A stretch of DNA of 64,000 bases, from positions 1,488,001-1,552,000 of the forward strand of contig NZ_CP064356.1 in NCBI RefSeq assembly GCF_018141545.1. The letters are read 5' to 3'. Positions 32,881-40,459 of this stretch are shown piece after piece. The position numbers and the translations under genes were made by a program. Each line of letters opens with the position of its first letter. Position 1 is the first letter of the stretch. Below the pieces are notes generated by a model. It worked only from the letters and a program-made list of their open reading frames with translations. It searched no databases and was not told where the DNA came from. The stretch is from Miltoncostaea oceani (lineage in GTDB: Bacteria; Actinomycetota; Thermoleophilia; Miltoncostaeales; Miltoncostaeaceae).

Positions 32881-33261
32881 TCAGGCGGTTCCCGGCACCG
32901 GGCCGTAGCGCTTGATCGCGTCCACGATCTCGCGGGCGGGCCCGCCCTTCACGAGGTACTCGGCGGCGCCCCCGGCCAGGCCGGCGGCGATCTCCTGCTC
33001 CTTGTCGCCGACGGAGAGCATCAGGACCGTCACGTCCGGGTGCTGCGCCTTCAGGGCGTAGGTGGCCTCCAGGCCGTCCAGGCCCGGCATCGAGACGTCC
33101 ATGAGGACCACGTCGGGCTGCAGCTCGTCGGCGAGCTCCAGGGCGGCGGCACCGTCACCGGCCTCGGCCACGACCACGATGTCGGGGTCGCGCTCGAGCA
33201 GTCGGCGCAGGACGCCGCGGAAACGAGCATTGTCGTCCGCCAGGAGAACACGCACCAGCAA
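32881..33261 (-). CDS. Single-domain (REC-only) response regulator
   Basis: A 126-residue receiver domain and nothing else: VLLADDN acidic pair, phospho-acceptor in VVLMDVSMPG, MLSV and the switch Lys in YLVKGG. It lacks a DNA-binding domain, so it acts by protein contact or phosphate buffering. The start is a TTG at 33261 with GGGAGG seven bases upstream; a GTG at 33255 is an alternative. Divergent from the histidine kinase. Confidence 0.85.
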   Translation of the reverse strand: MLVRVLLADDNARFRGVLRRLLERDPDIVVVAEAGDGAAALELADELQPDVVLMDVSMPGLDGLEATYALKAQHPDVTVLMLSVGDKEQEIAAGLAGGAAEYLVKGGPAREIVDAIKRYGPVPGTA

Positions 33262-33351
33262 CGAGCACCCTCCCTCTCAGGGATCCGCGGACGAGCGATC
33301 CGCGATGAACGGGACCCTACGCCCCGTTCCCGCCGTGGTCGCCTAGACGCC

Positions 33352-33381
33352 TTGGTAGTTCGGTGCAACAAGAGGTATAGG
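33352..33381 (+). promoter_or_regulatory. Candidate promoter in the divergent gap before the sensor kinase
   Basis: The gap 33262-33489 has no gene. Its AT-richer part holds TTGGTA (33352-33357), an 18-base spacer and TATAGG (33376-33381) pointing at the kinase. An octamer pair GATCCGCG spaced by 7 bases lies at 33280-33302 on the regulator side. Confidence 0.35.
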
Positions 33382-33475
33382 CGAATGTTTCCCGGACGGC
33401 GAGCCCCCGACCGGGGGATCATGCGCTAGCGGAGCCGCGCGCGCGCCCGCGGGGGACCGCTGACGGGGCATCCAC

Positions 33476-33481
33476 TAGCAT
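33476..33481 (+). promoter_or_regulatory. Second -10 candidate, near-leaderless kinase
   Basis: TAGCAT ends 8 bases before the kinase ATG at 33490. It competes with the upstream candidate at 33352-33381. Confidence 0.35.
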
Positions 33482-33489
33482 TCGTCCGG

Positions 33490-34698
33490 ATGCCGCCCGT
33501 CCCCGACCCCTCGCTCCCCGACGCGGTCGCGGCCCTCATCGCGGTGACGTCGTGCGACACGGACCCCGCCCGCGGGGACGCCGCCGTGCGGGACGTCGCG
33601 GAGGCCGTGCGGTCCGCCGCGTCGGCGGATCTGGCGATCGTGTGGACCCACGACCCCCGTGAGGCCACGGGACGGCTCGTCGCGGCGGCCGGCGTGCCCG
33701 AGCCCGCGGCGGCGATCGTGGCCGAGGCGATGGACGCCCACCCCGCCACCGGCGAGGTCGAGCTCGAACCCGGCGGCGACGACCCCCTCCAGGCGGCGCT
33801 CGCCGCCCTCGGGGCCCCCCGCGGCCTCGCGCTGCCCGTCGCCACCGCCTCCGGCGGCCTCCTCGTCGTCGCCGGCGAGGCCCCCGAGGTCGCCGACCCG
33901 GTGCGCCGCCACGCCGTCCGGGTGGGGGCGGAGCGCATCGGCGCCGTGCTCGACGCCGCCCGCATGCGCGACAACCTCGAGCGCGCCATGGCCCAGATCC
34001 TCGCCACCGACGAGCGGATGCTCGGCCGCATGGGCCTCGACATCCACGACGGCCCCACCCAGCAGCTCTCCGTCGCGCTCCTCGAGGTCCAGCTCCTCGA
34101 GGCCGACCTCGCCGACGCCGACGACGGCGGGCTGCCGAGCCCCGACACCCTCCGCCCCGCCCTCGGGCGCATCTACGAGACCGTCGGGGGCGCGCTCCAC
34201 GAGATGCGCGAGCTGATCGGCCACCTGCGCCCCGCCCAGTTCGAGGACCGCCGCCTCAACGACATCCTCCAGGACGCCGTCACCGCCTTCGCCGCCCGGG
34301 CCGACTGCGAGACCGACGTCGAGTGGGAGGGGGAGTTCGCGGTCAACGGCGTCTCCATCACCCAGCGCATCACCCTCTACCGGATCCTCCAGGAGACCCT
34401 CACCAACGCCCAGCGGCACGGTCGGGCCACCCGCGTCCGGGTGCGGGCCGTCGACGCGGAGGAGGGCGTGACCATGGAGGTCACCGACGACGGCGTCGGG
34501 TTCGACCCCGAGGCCGTCCAGCGGCGCAAGCCCGGGATGCCCCTCGCGCGGTTCGGCCTGTACGGCATGCGCGACCGCGCCCAGATCCTCGGCGGCTCGT
34601 TCGACATCACCAGCGTCCCCGGGGAGGGTTCCACGGTGCGGGTGTTCCTGCCGCGGTGGAACGGCGCGGCACCGGAGGTGAGCGTCGATGTGGCCTGA
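33490..34698 (+). CDS. GAF-domain sensor histidine kinase (HisKA_3 / NarX-DegS type)
   Basis: A 402-residue cytoplasmic kinase with no membrane helix. GAF-like sensor domain (about 35-155), dimerisation/phosphotransfer helix with H-box DIHDGPTQQL (His about 186), and HATPase_c with N-box ETLTNAQRHG, G1 DDGVGFD and G2 GLYGMRDRA. The partner is probably the NarL-type regulator at 32080. Unusually, its last 11 bases overlap trpF, coupling a sensor to tryptophan biosynthesis genes. Confidence 0.9.
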   Translation: MPPVPDPSLPDAVAALIAVTSCDTDPARGDAAVRDVAEAVRSAASADLAIVWTHDPREATGRLVAAAGVPEPAAAIVAEAMDAHPATGEVELEPGGDDPLQAALAALGAPRGLALPVATASGGLLVVAGEAPEVADPVRRHAVRVGAERIGAVLDAARMRDNLERAMAQILATDERMLGRMGLDIHDGPTQQLSVALLEVQLLEADLADADDGGLPSPDTLRPALGRIYETVGGALHEMRELIGHLRPAQFEDRRLNDILQDAVTAFAARADCETDVEWEGEFAVNGVSITQRITLYRILQETLTNAQRHGRATRVRVRAVDAEEGVTMEVTDDGVGFDPEAVQRRKPGMPLARFGLYGMRDRAQILGGSFDITSVPGEGSTVRVFLPRWNGAAPEVSVDVA

Positions 34699-35338
34699 CG
34701 GGAGCGGGGTCGCCGTCAAGGTGTGCGGCATCACCCGCGCCGCGGACGCGGCCGCCTGCGTGCGGCTCGGCGTCTGGGGCATCGGGTTCGTCTTCGCGGA
34801 CGCCAGCCCCCGCCGCGTCGGGGAGCGGGAGGCCGCCGCGCTCGCGGGCGCCGTGCCCGCCACCACGGCCCGCGTCGGCGTCTTCGTCGGGGCGTCCCCC
34901 CGGGAGATGGCGGCCGTCGCCCGCCGGGTCGGGCTGACGCACCTGCAGGTGCACGGCGACGCCGACCCCGACGCCGCGCGCGCCGCGAGCGGGCTCCCCG
35001 TGGTCCAGGGCATCCGCGTCGACGGCCCCGCCGCCCTCGACCGGGCACGGGCGAGCACCGCCGACCTCGTGCTGCTCGACGCCGCCGTCGCGGGACTGCA
35101 CGGCGGCACCGGCACCACCTTCGACTGGTCGCTGCTCGGATCGGCGGGGCTCGGCCGCCCCTACGCCCTCGCCGGGGGGCTGCGCCCCGGCAACGTCGCG
35201 GACGCCGTCGTGCGCCTGCGCCCCTCGCTCGTGGATGTGTCCAGCGGCGTGGAGTCGGCCCCCGGGGAGAAGGACGCCGACCTCGTCGCCGCCTTCGTCG
35301 CCGCGGTCGGCGGCGCCCGACGGAAGGCCCTCGCGTGA
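34688..35338 (+). CDS. trpF: Phosphoribosylanthranilate isomerase TrpF
   Basis: A 216-residue TIM barrel. [12 protein letters not shown] carries the catalytic cysteine, LQVHGD and GGTGTTFDW are the usual mid-barrel motifs, and [11 protein letters not shown] and DVSSGVES bind the phosphate. It performs the third step of tryptophan synthesis. The ATG at 34688 lies inside the upstream kinase gene (11-base overlap); its stop overlaps trpB (GTGA). trpC, trpD and trpE are not in the window. Confidence 0.95.
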   Translation: MWPDGSGVAVKVCGITRAADAAACVRLGVWGIGFVFADASPRRVGEREAAALAGAVPATTARVGVFVGASPREMAAVARRVGLTHLQVHGDADPDAARAASGLPVVQGIRVDGPAALDRARASTADLVLLDAAVAGLHGGTGTTFDWSLLGSAGLGRPYALAGGLRPGNVADAVVRLRPSLVDVSSGVESAPGEKDADLVAAFVAAVGGARRKALA

Positions 35339-36528
35339 CCCCCGACGGAGAGCTGCGGACCCGGTACGGGATCTTCGGCGGGCGCTACGTGCCGGAGACG
35401 GTGATCGGCGCCCTCGACGAGCTCACCGAGGCGTACCTGCGCTACCGCGACGACGTCGCGTTCCGCGCCGAGCTGGAGGGCCTGCTCGACCGCTACGTCG
35501 GCCGGCCCACGCCGCTCTACCGCGCGAAGGGCCTGGAGCGCGACTACGGCATCGAGCGCGTCTACCTCAAGCGCGAGGACCTCTGCCACACGGGGGCGCA
35601 CAAGATCAACAACGCCCTCGGCCAGGTCCTCCTCGCGTCGAAGATGGGCAAGAGGCGGATCATCGCGGAGACCGGCGCCGGCCAGCACGGCGTCGCCACC
35701 GCCACCGCGGCCGCGCTCTTCGGCCTCGAGTGCTGCGTCTACATGGGCCGCGTCGACATGGCGCGCCAGCGCCTCAACGTCATCCGGATGCGGATGCTCG
35801 GCGCCGAGGTGCGGCCGGTCGACTCCGGCATCGGCACCCTCAAGGACGCCCTCAACGAGGCGATCCGCGACTGGGTGACGAACGTGGGGGAGACCCACTA
35901 CGTCATCGGGACCGCGGCGGGGCCGGCGCCCTACCCGGAGATCGTCGCCGAGCTGCAGTCGGTCATCGGACGCGAGGCACGCGACCAGATGCTCGCCGAG
36001 GAGGGGCGCCTGCCCGCGGCGGTCGTCGCCTGCGTCGGCGGCGGCTCGAACGCGATCGGCATCTTCCGCGAGTTCGTCCCCGACGCCGGGGTGGCGCTCG
36101 TCGGCGTCGAGGCCGGCGGGGAGGGCATCGACAGCGGACGCCACGGGGCGTCCCTCGGCCACGGCCAGCCCGGGGTGCTGCACGGCACCTTCTCGTACCT
36201 GCTGCAGGACCCCGACGGGCAGGTCACCGAGCCCCACTCGATCTCGGCGGGACTCGACTACCCCGGCGTCGGGCCGGAGCACAGCCACCTCCGCGACACG
36301 GGCCGCGTGCGGTACGTCAGCGCCACCGACGCCGAGGCGCTCGCGGCGTTCCAGGTCTGCTCCCGCGCGGAGGGCATCATCCCCGCGCTGGAGAGCTCCC
36401 ACGCCCTCGCCCTGCTCGCCCGCGAGGGCGCCGAGCTGGGCGCCACCGGCCCGGTGCTCGTCTGCCTCTCCGGGCGCGGGGACAAGGACGTCGACGCCGT
36501 CGGGGCGGCCCTCGGGCTCGATGACTGA
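35335..36528 (+). CDS. trpB: Tryptophan synthase beta chain
   Basis: A 397-residue PLP enzyme. [13 protein letters not shown] at the N-terminus, pyridoxal lysine in [43 protein letters not shown] and GGGSNAIG phosphate loop are typical of the TrpB1 class that partners TrpA. It joins indole with serine. GTG start inside the trpF stop; its end overlaps the trpA start by 8 bases. Confidence 0.96.
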   Translation: MTPDGELRTRYGIFGGRYVPETVIGALDELTEAYLRYRDDVAFRAELEGLLDRYVGRPTPLYRAKGLERDYGIERVYLKREDLCHTGAHKINNALGQVLLASKMGKRRIIAETGAGQHGVATATAAALFGLECCVYMGRVDMARQRLNVIRMRMLGAEVRPVDSGIGTLKDALNEAIRDWVTNVGETHYVIGTAAGPAPYPEIVAELQSVIGREARDQMLAEEGRLPAAVVACVGGGSNAIGIFREFVPDAGVALVGVEAGGEGIDSGRHGASLGHGQPGVLHGTFSYLLQDPDGQVTEPHSISAGLDYPGVGPEHSHLRDTGRVRYVSATDAEALAAFQVCSRAEGIIPALESSHALALLAREGAELGATGPVLVCLSGRGDKDVDAVGAALGLDD

Positions 36529-37330
36529 GGGCGGGGAGCGCATCCGGGCGGCCTTCCGCGACGCGGGCCGGCCCCTCTTCATGCCGTACGTCATGGGCGG
36601 CTACCCCGACCTCGCCGCGAGCGCCGACCACGCCGCCGCGGCGTCCGCCCACTCCGACCTCATCGAGCTCGGCATCCCCTTCTCCGACCCGCTCGCCGAC
36701 GGGGCGACGATCCAGGCGGCCGGCCAGCGGGCCCTCGAGGGCGGCACCCGCCCCGAGGACGTCATCGAGATCGCCGAGGGGCTCCGCGGCGGGCCGCCGG
36801 TCGTGCTGATGACCTACGTCAACGTCGTGCTCGCCGCGGGCCCGCGGGCGTTCATGGAGCGCGCCGCCCGCGCCGGCGTCGCCGGGGTGATCCTCCCGGA
36901 CCTGCCGATCGACGAGGGCGACGAGGTGCGCGAGCAGGCCGCCCGCGCCGGGGTCTCCGTGACCCCCCTCGCGGCGCCGACCAGCGGCGACGACCGCCTC
37001 GCCGCGATCGGCCGCCGCGCCGACGGGTTCGTCTACTGCGTCGCGGTGACCGGCGTGACGGGGGGCGAGGTCGAGGTCGACGCGCGCCTGCGCGACTTCC
37101 TCGCGCGGGCCCGCGCCCGCATCGACGCCCCCCTCGCGGTCGGGTTCGGCATCCGCACGCCCGCCCACGTCGCCGCGATCGGCGGCATCGCCGACGGCGT
37201 CATCGTCGCGAGCGAGCTGATCCGCCGCATCGACGCGGCGCCCGACGCCGCCGCGGCGCGCGCCGAGGTCGAGGACTTCTGCCGGGACGCCGTCGCCGCC
37301 CTGCGGGGCCTGGCGGTCGCGCCCGGGTGA
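36521..37330 (+). CDS. trpA: Tryptophan synthase alpha chain
   Basis: A 269-residue TIM barrel that releases indole from indole-3-glycerol phosphate. Catalytic Glu is in [15 protein letters not shown] with the Asp of SDPLADG; VTGVTGG and VGFGIRTP are phosphate-binding. ATG overlaps the trpB stop. It ends in a GTGA overlap with an amidase gene, so the trp operon continues into an unrelated envelope gene. Confidence 0.95.
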   Translation: MTEGGERIRAAFRDAGRPLFMPYVMGGYPDLAASADHAAAASAHSDLIELGIPFSDPLADGATIQAAGQRALEGGTRPEDVIEIAEGLRGGPPVVLMTYVNVVLAAGPRAFMERAARAGVAGVILPDLPIDEGDEVREQAARAGVSVTPLAAPTSGDDRLAAIGRRADGFVYCVAVTGVTGGEVEVDARLRDFLARARARIDAPLAVGFGIRTPAHVAAIGGIADGVIVASELIRRIDAAPDAAAARAEVEDFCRDAVAALRGLAVAPG

Positions 37331-38034
37331 TCGCCGCCCCGCCGGCGCTGCACGCGCCGCCCGCCGCCGCCCCCGTCGTGTGGGTGCAGGCCGGGCACCA
37401 GGCGCCGCGGGAGCCGGGGTACGCCGACCAGACCGGCGCCGGGTCCGGCCCCTTCGGCGACGAGATCGGCTTCACCACCCGGCTCCAGACGCGCGTCGTG
37501 GCGCGCCTGCGCGCCGCTGGGATCGACGCCCGCCGCACCCCGGGCAGGGTGACGCCGCTCGGGGCCCGCGGGGCGGTCTTCATCAGCCTGCACCACGACG
37601 CCGCGGGCGGGCGGGCGGGCGTCGGCCACGCCGTCGCCGGCACGCGCGAGAACTGGTACCGCGGCGAGGGCGGCGGCACCCCGAGCCCGACGCCATACCC
37701 CGACAGCGCCCCGCACCGGCGGGCGTTCCCCGTGACGGTCGCCGTGGAGCGCCGCTCCGACGACCTGGCGCGGCGCATCGCCTCGTCGTTCGGGCGCCTG
37801 TACCGCACCGCCCCCGGCGCGGACGGGACCTTCGGCGGCGTGGAGCCCCGCGACGGCAACCCCCGCATGACCCGGTTCCACGGCTTCTTCCGCACCCGCG
37901 CCTCCGCCCGCGTGATCTTGGAGGCCGGCGCCCCCGGCGCCGACGACGCCTTCCTGCGCCGCGTCGACCCGATCGCCGTCGCCGTCACTGCCGCGATCCG
38001 CAGCCACCTGCGGGCCCGCGGGCTGCTCCGCTAG
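37327..38034 (+). CDS. N-acetylmuramoyl-L-alanine amidase-like protein (Amidase_3 fold)
   Basis: A 235-residue protein. Zinc-ligand candidates are His in VQAGHQAP, Glu in GDEIGFT and His in FISLHHDA, with catalytic Glu in VILEAGAP, the arrangement of amidase_3 cell-wall hydrolases. There is no clear signal peptide: the N-terminus is a short Ala/Pro stretch, so the export route is unclear. Translationally coupled to trpA. Assignment rests on motif order; overall similarity looks distant. Confidence 0.7.
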   Translation: MIAAPPALHAPPAAAPVVWVQAGHQAPREPGYADQTGAGSGPFGDEIGFTTRLQTRVVARLRAAGIDARRTPGRVTPLGARGAVFISLHHDAAGGRAGVGHAVAGTRENWYRGEGGGTPSPTPYPDSAPHRRAFPVTVAVERRSDDLARRIASSFGRLYRTAPGADGTFGGVEPRDGNPRMTRFHGFFRTRASARVILEAGAPGADDAFLRRVDPIAVAVTAAIRSHLRARGLLR

Positions 38035-38426
38035 GCGCCCGCCGCGGCGGCGAGCATGCCGAGCACGAGGGCGGAGCGCGCGGTCCAGGCGGCGGTGCGC
38101 ACCCAGTTGCCCGCCACGAGCCGCCGGTGCCCGGCGGCGTCGAAGCCGCCCAGCATCTCCCGGTGGCGGGGCACCTGCAGCAGCCAGGTGGAGGCCCAGA
38201 TCACCGCGACGAGGACGAGGCCGAGGACGGTGACCCACCGCGCCACGCCGTCCGGCGTCCACACCACCAGGCCCGCGGCGGTCACCGCCTCCACCACCAT
38301 CGGCGCGGCGACCACCCACCCCGTGCGGCGCTGGTGCTCGGCCGCGAGGGCGGCGAAACCCTCCCGGCCGGCGTGGGCGAGGAGCGGGTAGTGGACGACC
38401 TGGACGAACCAGATCAGGCCCGTCAT
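38031..38426 (-). CDS. Small four-helix membrane protein, start uncertain
   Basis: From the ATG at 38426, 131 residues with four hydrophobic segments. The opening TGLIWFVQVVHYPLL looks like the middle of a first membrane helix, and the frame upstream (to a stop at 38484) encodes LTLLLVNAAATLA, which completes it. That stretch contains no ATG, GTG or TTG, only CTG (38463-38465 and 38430-38432). The true start may therefore be a CTG near 38465, just before the kinase stop. Function unknown. Confidence 0.6.
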   Translation of the reverse strand: MTGLIWFVQVVHYPLLAHAGREGFAALAAEHQRRTGWVVAAPMVVEAVTAAGLVVWTPDGVARWVTVLGLVLVAVIWASTWLLQVPRHREMLGGFDAAGHRRLVAGNWVRTAAWTARSALVLGMLAAAAGA

Positions 38427-38469
38427 CGCCAGCGTCGCCGCCGCGTTGACGAGGAGGAGGGTCAGGGGG

Positions 38470-39927
38470 TCAGCAGGACCCGGTCAGGACGGTCTCGCCG
38501 CTGACCGCGTAGCACTGGCTGGCGTCCGGGGCGACGGGGGTCGAGGACGACACCACCGCGCCGGCGTCGTCGGAGCCGACGCGCACGATGTACCAGGACC
38601 CCGGCGACAGGCCGCTGAGCGCCGTGGACCGCCCCTGCGCGACACCCGACGCCAGCCCCTCGGCCTCGCCCTGCTCGCGGCCGACGCGCAGCCCCGCCGC
38701 CCGGCCCGCCTTCTGGCCCTCCTTGCGGCCCTGGGCGAGGCCCTCCCGCTTGCCGTCCGCCTGTCCCTTCTTGCGCCCCGCCTCGAAACCCGTCTGCTGG
38801 CCCTCGATCTTGCCGGCCTCGAACCCGCGCGCCTCGGCCCCCGAGGCGTCGGCGCTGTTCGCCCCGAGCATCCACCCGCCGACCCCGGCGGCGCCGATCA
38901 GCAGCGCCGCCGCGACCGCCGCGGCGATCGCGACGTCGCGTCCCATCGCCATCGCGCGCCGGCGGGCGGCGTCGCCGAACGCCTGCGTGGGGCGCTCCGG
39001 CTCCGGGGTGGGCGACCCCTCCGTCGTGAACCGGCCGAGGGCGGCGTCCCACGGGTCGCCCTCGCCCGGCAGGGGCGCCCCGACGACCGTCGGCCGGAGG
39101 GTCGCGCTGCCGAGGGCCCGGCGCAGCTCCTGGACGAGCTCCCGCGCGCTGCCCGGGCGGGCCGCCGGGTCCTTCGCCATGCCCCGGGCGAGCACGTCGT
39201 CGACCGCCGTCGGCAGCGACCCCGCGATCGCGGACGCGTCCGGCACCGGGTCGCGGACCTGGGCGAGCAGCACCGCGCTCGCCTCGCGCCGCACGAACGG
39301 GGCGCGGCCGGTGAGGGTCTCGAACGCGACCACCGCGAGGGAGTAGCGGTCCGACTCGGGCGTGGCCTGCTCGCCCTCCACCTGCTCCGGCGACACGTAC
39401 TCGGCGGTGCCGAGCCAGTCGCCCCGGCGGGTGAGGCCGGGCATGTCGTCGAAGCGCACCAGCCCGAAGTCGCTGAGCCACGCGGAGCCGTCGCCGTCGA
39501 GGAGGATGTTGGCGGGCTTGATGTCCCGGTGGACCGTCCCGCGGGCGTGGGCGAAGTCGATGGCCTCCGCCATGTCCGACAGCACGGCGATCGCCTCGTC
39601 GGGGGGCAGGGGGCCGGTGCGGGCGATCCGCTCCGCCAGGCTGTCGCCGGGGATGAGGCGCATCGACATGAACGCCTGCCCGTCGATGTCGCCCGCGTCG
39701 TAGACGGGGACGATCCGCGGGTGCTCCAGACGGCCGGCGGCGATCGCCTCGCGCCGGAACCGCTCCATCGACCCGCCGCGCTCCAGGTAGCCCTCGCCGA
39801 AGACCTTCAGCGCGACCGGCCGGTCCAGGTCGAGCTGGGTCGCCCGGTACACGACGGCCTGGCCCCCGCGGCCGATCTCGGCCTCGATGCGGTAGCGGCC
39901 GAACTCCTCTCCGGGGACGAGCCTCAG
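38470..39927 (-). CDS. Membrane Ser/Thr protein kinase (PknB-like) with extracytoplasmic GxxxG repeat
   Basis: A 485-residue Hanks-type kinase if begun at CTG 39927. Gly-rich loop IGRGGQAVV (18-26), Lys41 in VALKVF, catalytic HRDIKPAN (134-141), DFG (153-155) and GTAEYVSPEQ. A membrane helix spans about 332-354. Outside, residues 368-432 carry a glycine every fourth position (17 in a row, Gxxx), then a small domain with two cysteines. The first conventional start codon (GTG, residue 26) would delete the nucleotide loop, while CTG has a perfect AGGAGG 7 bases upstream. Confidence 0.88.
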   Translation of the reverse strand: MRLVPGEEFGRYRIEAEIGRGGQAVVYRATQLDLDRPVALKVFGEGYLERGGSMERFRREAIAAGRLEHPRIVPVYDAGDIDGQAFMSMRLIPGDSLAERIARTGPLPPDEAIAVLSDMAEAIDFAHARGTVHRDIKPANILLDGDGSAWLSDFGLVRFDDMPGLTRRGDWLGTAEYVSPEQVEGEQATPESDRYSLAVVAFETLTGRAPFVRREASAVLLAQVRDPVPDASAIAGSLPTAVDDVLARGMAKDPAARPGSARELVQELRRALGSATLRPTVVGAPLPGEGDPWDAALGRFTTEGSPTPEPERPTQAFGDAARRRAMAMGRDVAIAAAVAAALLIGAAGVGGWMLGANSADASGAEARGFEAGKIEGQQTGFEAGRKKGQADGKREGLAQGRKEGQKAGRAAGLRVGREQGEAEGLASGVAQGRSTALSGLSPGSWYIVRVGSDDAGAVVSSSTPVAPDASQCYAVSGETVLTGSC

Positions 39928-39934
39928 CGCCGGA

Positions 39935-39940
39935 CCTCCT
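39935..39940 (-). promoter_or_regulatory. Ribosome-binding site deciding a CTG start
   Basis: Minus-strand AGGAGG, complementary to the 16S rRNA tail, lies 7 bases before CTG 39927. The frame upstream has no ATG, GTG or TTG back to a stop at 39984. Confidence 0.7.
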
Positions 39941-40031
39941 GGCGGTGGCCCCGCACGGGGGCCTTCGGGACGCGGTTCACCCTAGAACGGTTCGCCCTCG
40001 GCCCCGACCCTCCTTGGCACCGGGTCCCCGC

Positions 40032-40382
40032 TCACATCTCGATGAGGACCGCCAGCACGCTGATCAGGCCGAGCGCCACCCCGAAGGCGGCCATCGCGAG
40101 GGCCGCGCGGGACGACAGCGGCGCGTAGCGGCCCTCGGCGAGTGCGCGCTCGACCTCGCGTTGCCGGACGACCCCGTAGACCATCAGCAGGATCCCGAAG
40201 AGCCCGAAGCCGACGCCGAGGACGATGAAGGGCCAACGCGTCACGGTCGCGACGCCGGGGACCACCGCTCCCGCACCGACACCCACGGCGATCGAGGTGA
40301 GTCCGCCGCGCAGCCAGGCGAGGAACGTCCGCTCGTTCGCGAGCCGGGTGCGGCGGGTGGCGTCGGCGAGCTGCTCGTCCAT
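40032..40382 (-). CDS. DUF202 family membrane protein
   Basis: A 116-residue protein with three hydrophobic helices (about 27-47, 52-72, 95-115) and the DUF202 signature LANERTFLAWLRGGLTSIAV near the N-terminus. Function unknown (YidH-like). A TAGCCT hexamer lies 7 bases before the ATG. It is divergent from recQ. Confidence 0.82.
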   Translation of the reverse strand: MDEQLADATRRTRLANERTFLAWLRGGLTSIAVGVGAGAVVPGVATVTRWPFIVLGVGFGLFGILLMVYGVVRQREVERALAEGRYAPLSSRAALAMAAFGVALGLISVLAVLIEM

Positions 40383-40389
40383 GCCGCGA

Positions 40390-40395
40390 AGGCTA
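40390..40395 (-). promoter_or_regulatory. Putative -10 box, near-leaderless DUF202 gene
   Basis: Minus-strand TAGCCT ends 7 bases before the ATG at 40382. Confidence 0.45.
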
Positions 40396-40459
40396 ACCCC
40401 TCACCGGAGGCGCACCCCGGGCGGGGCGGGCCGTCCGGCCGGGATGCCACCCTGAGGGG

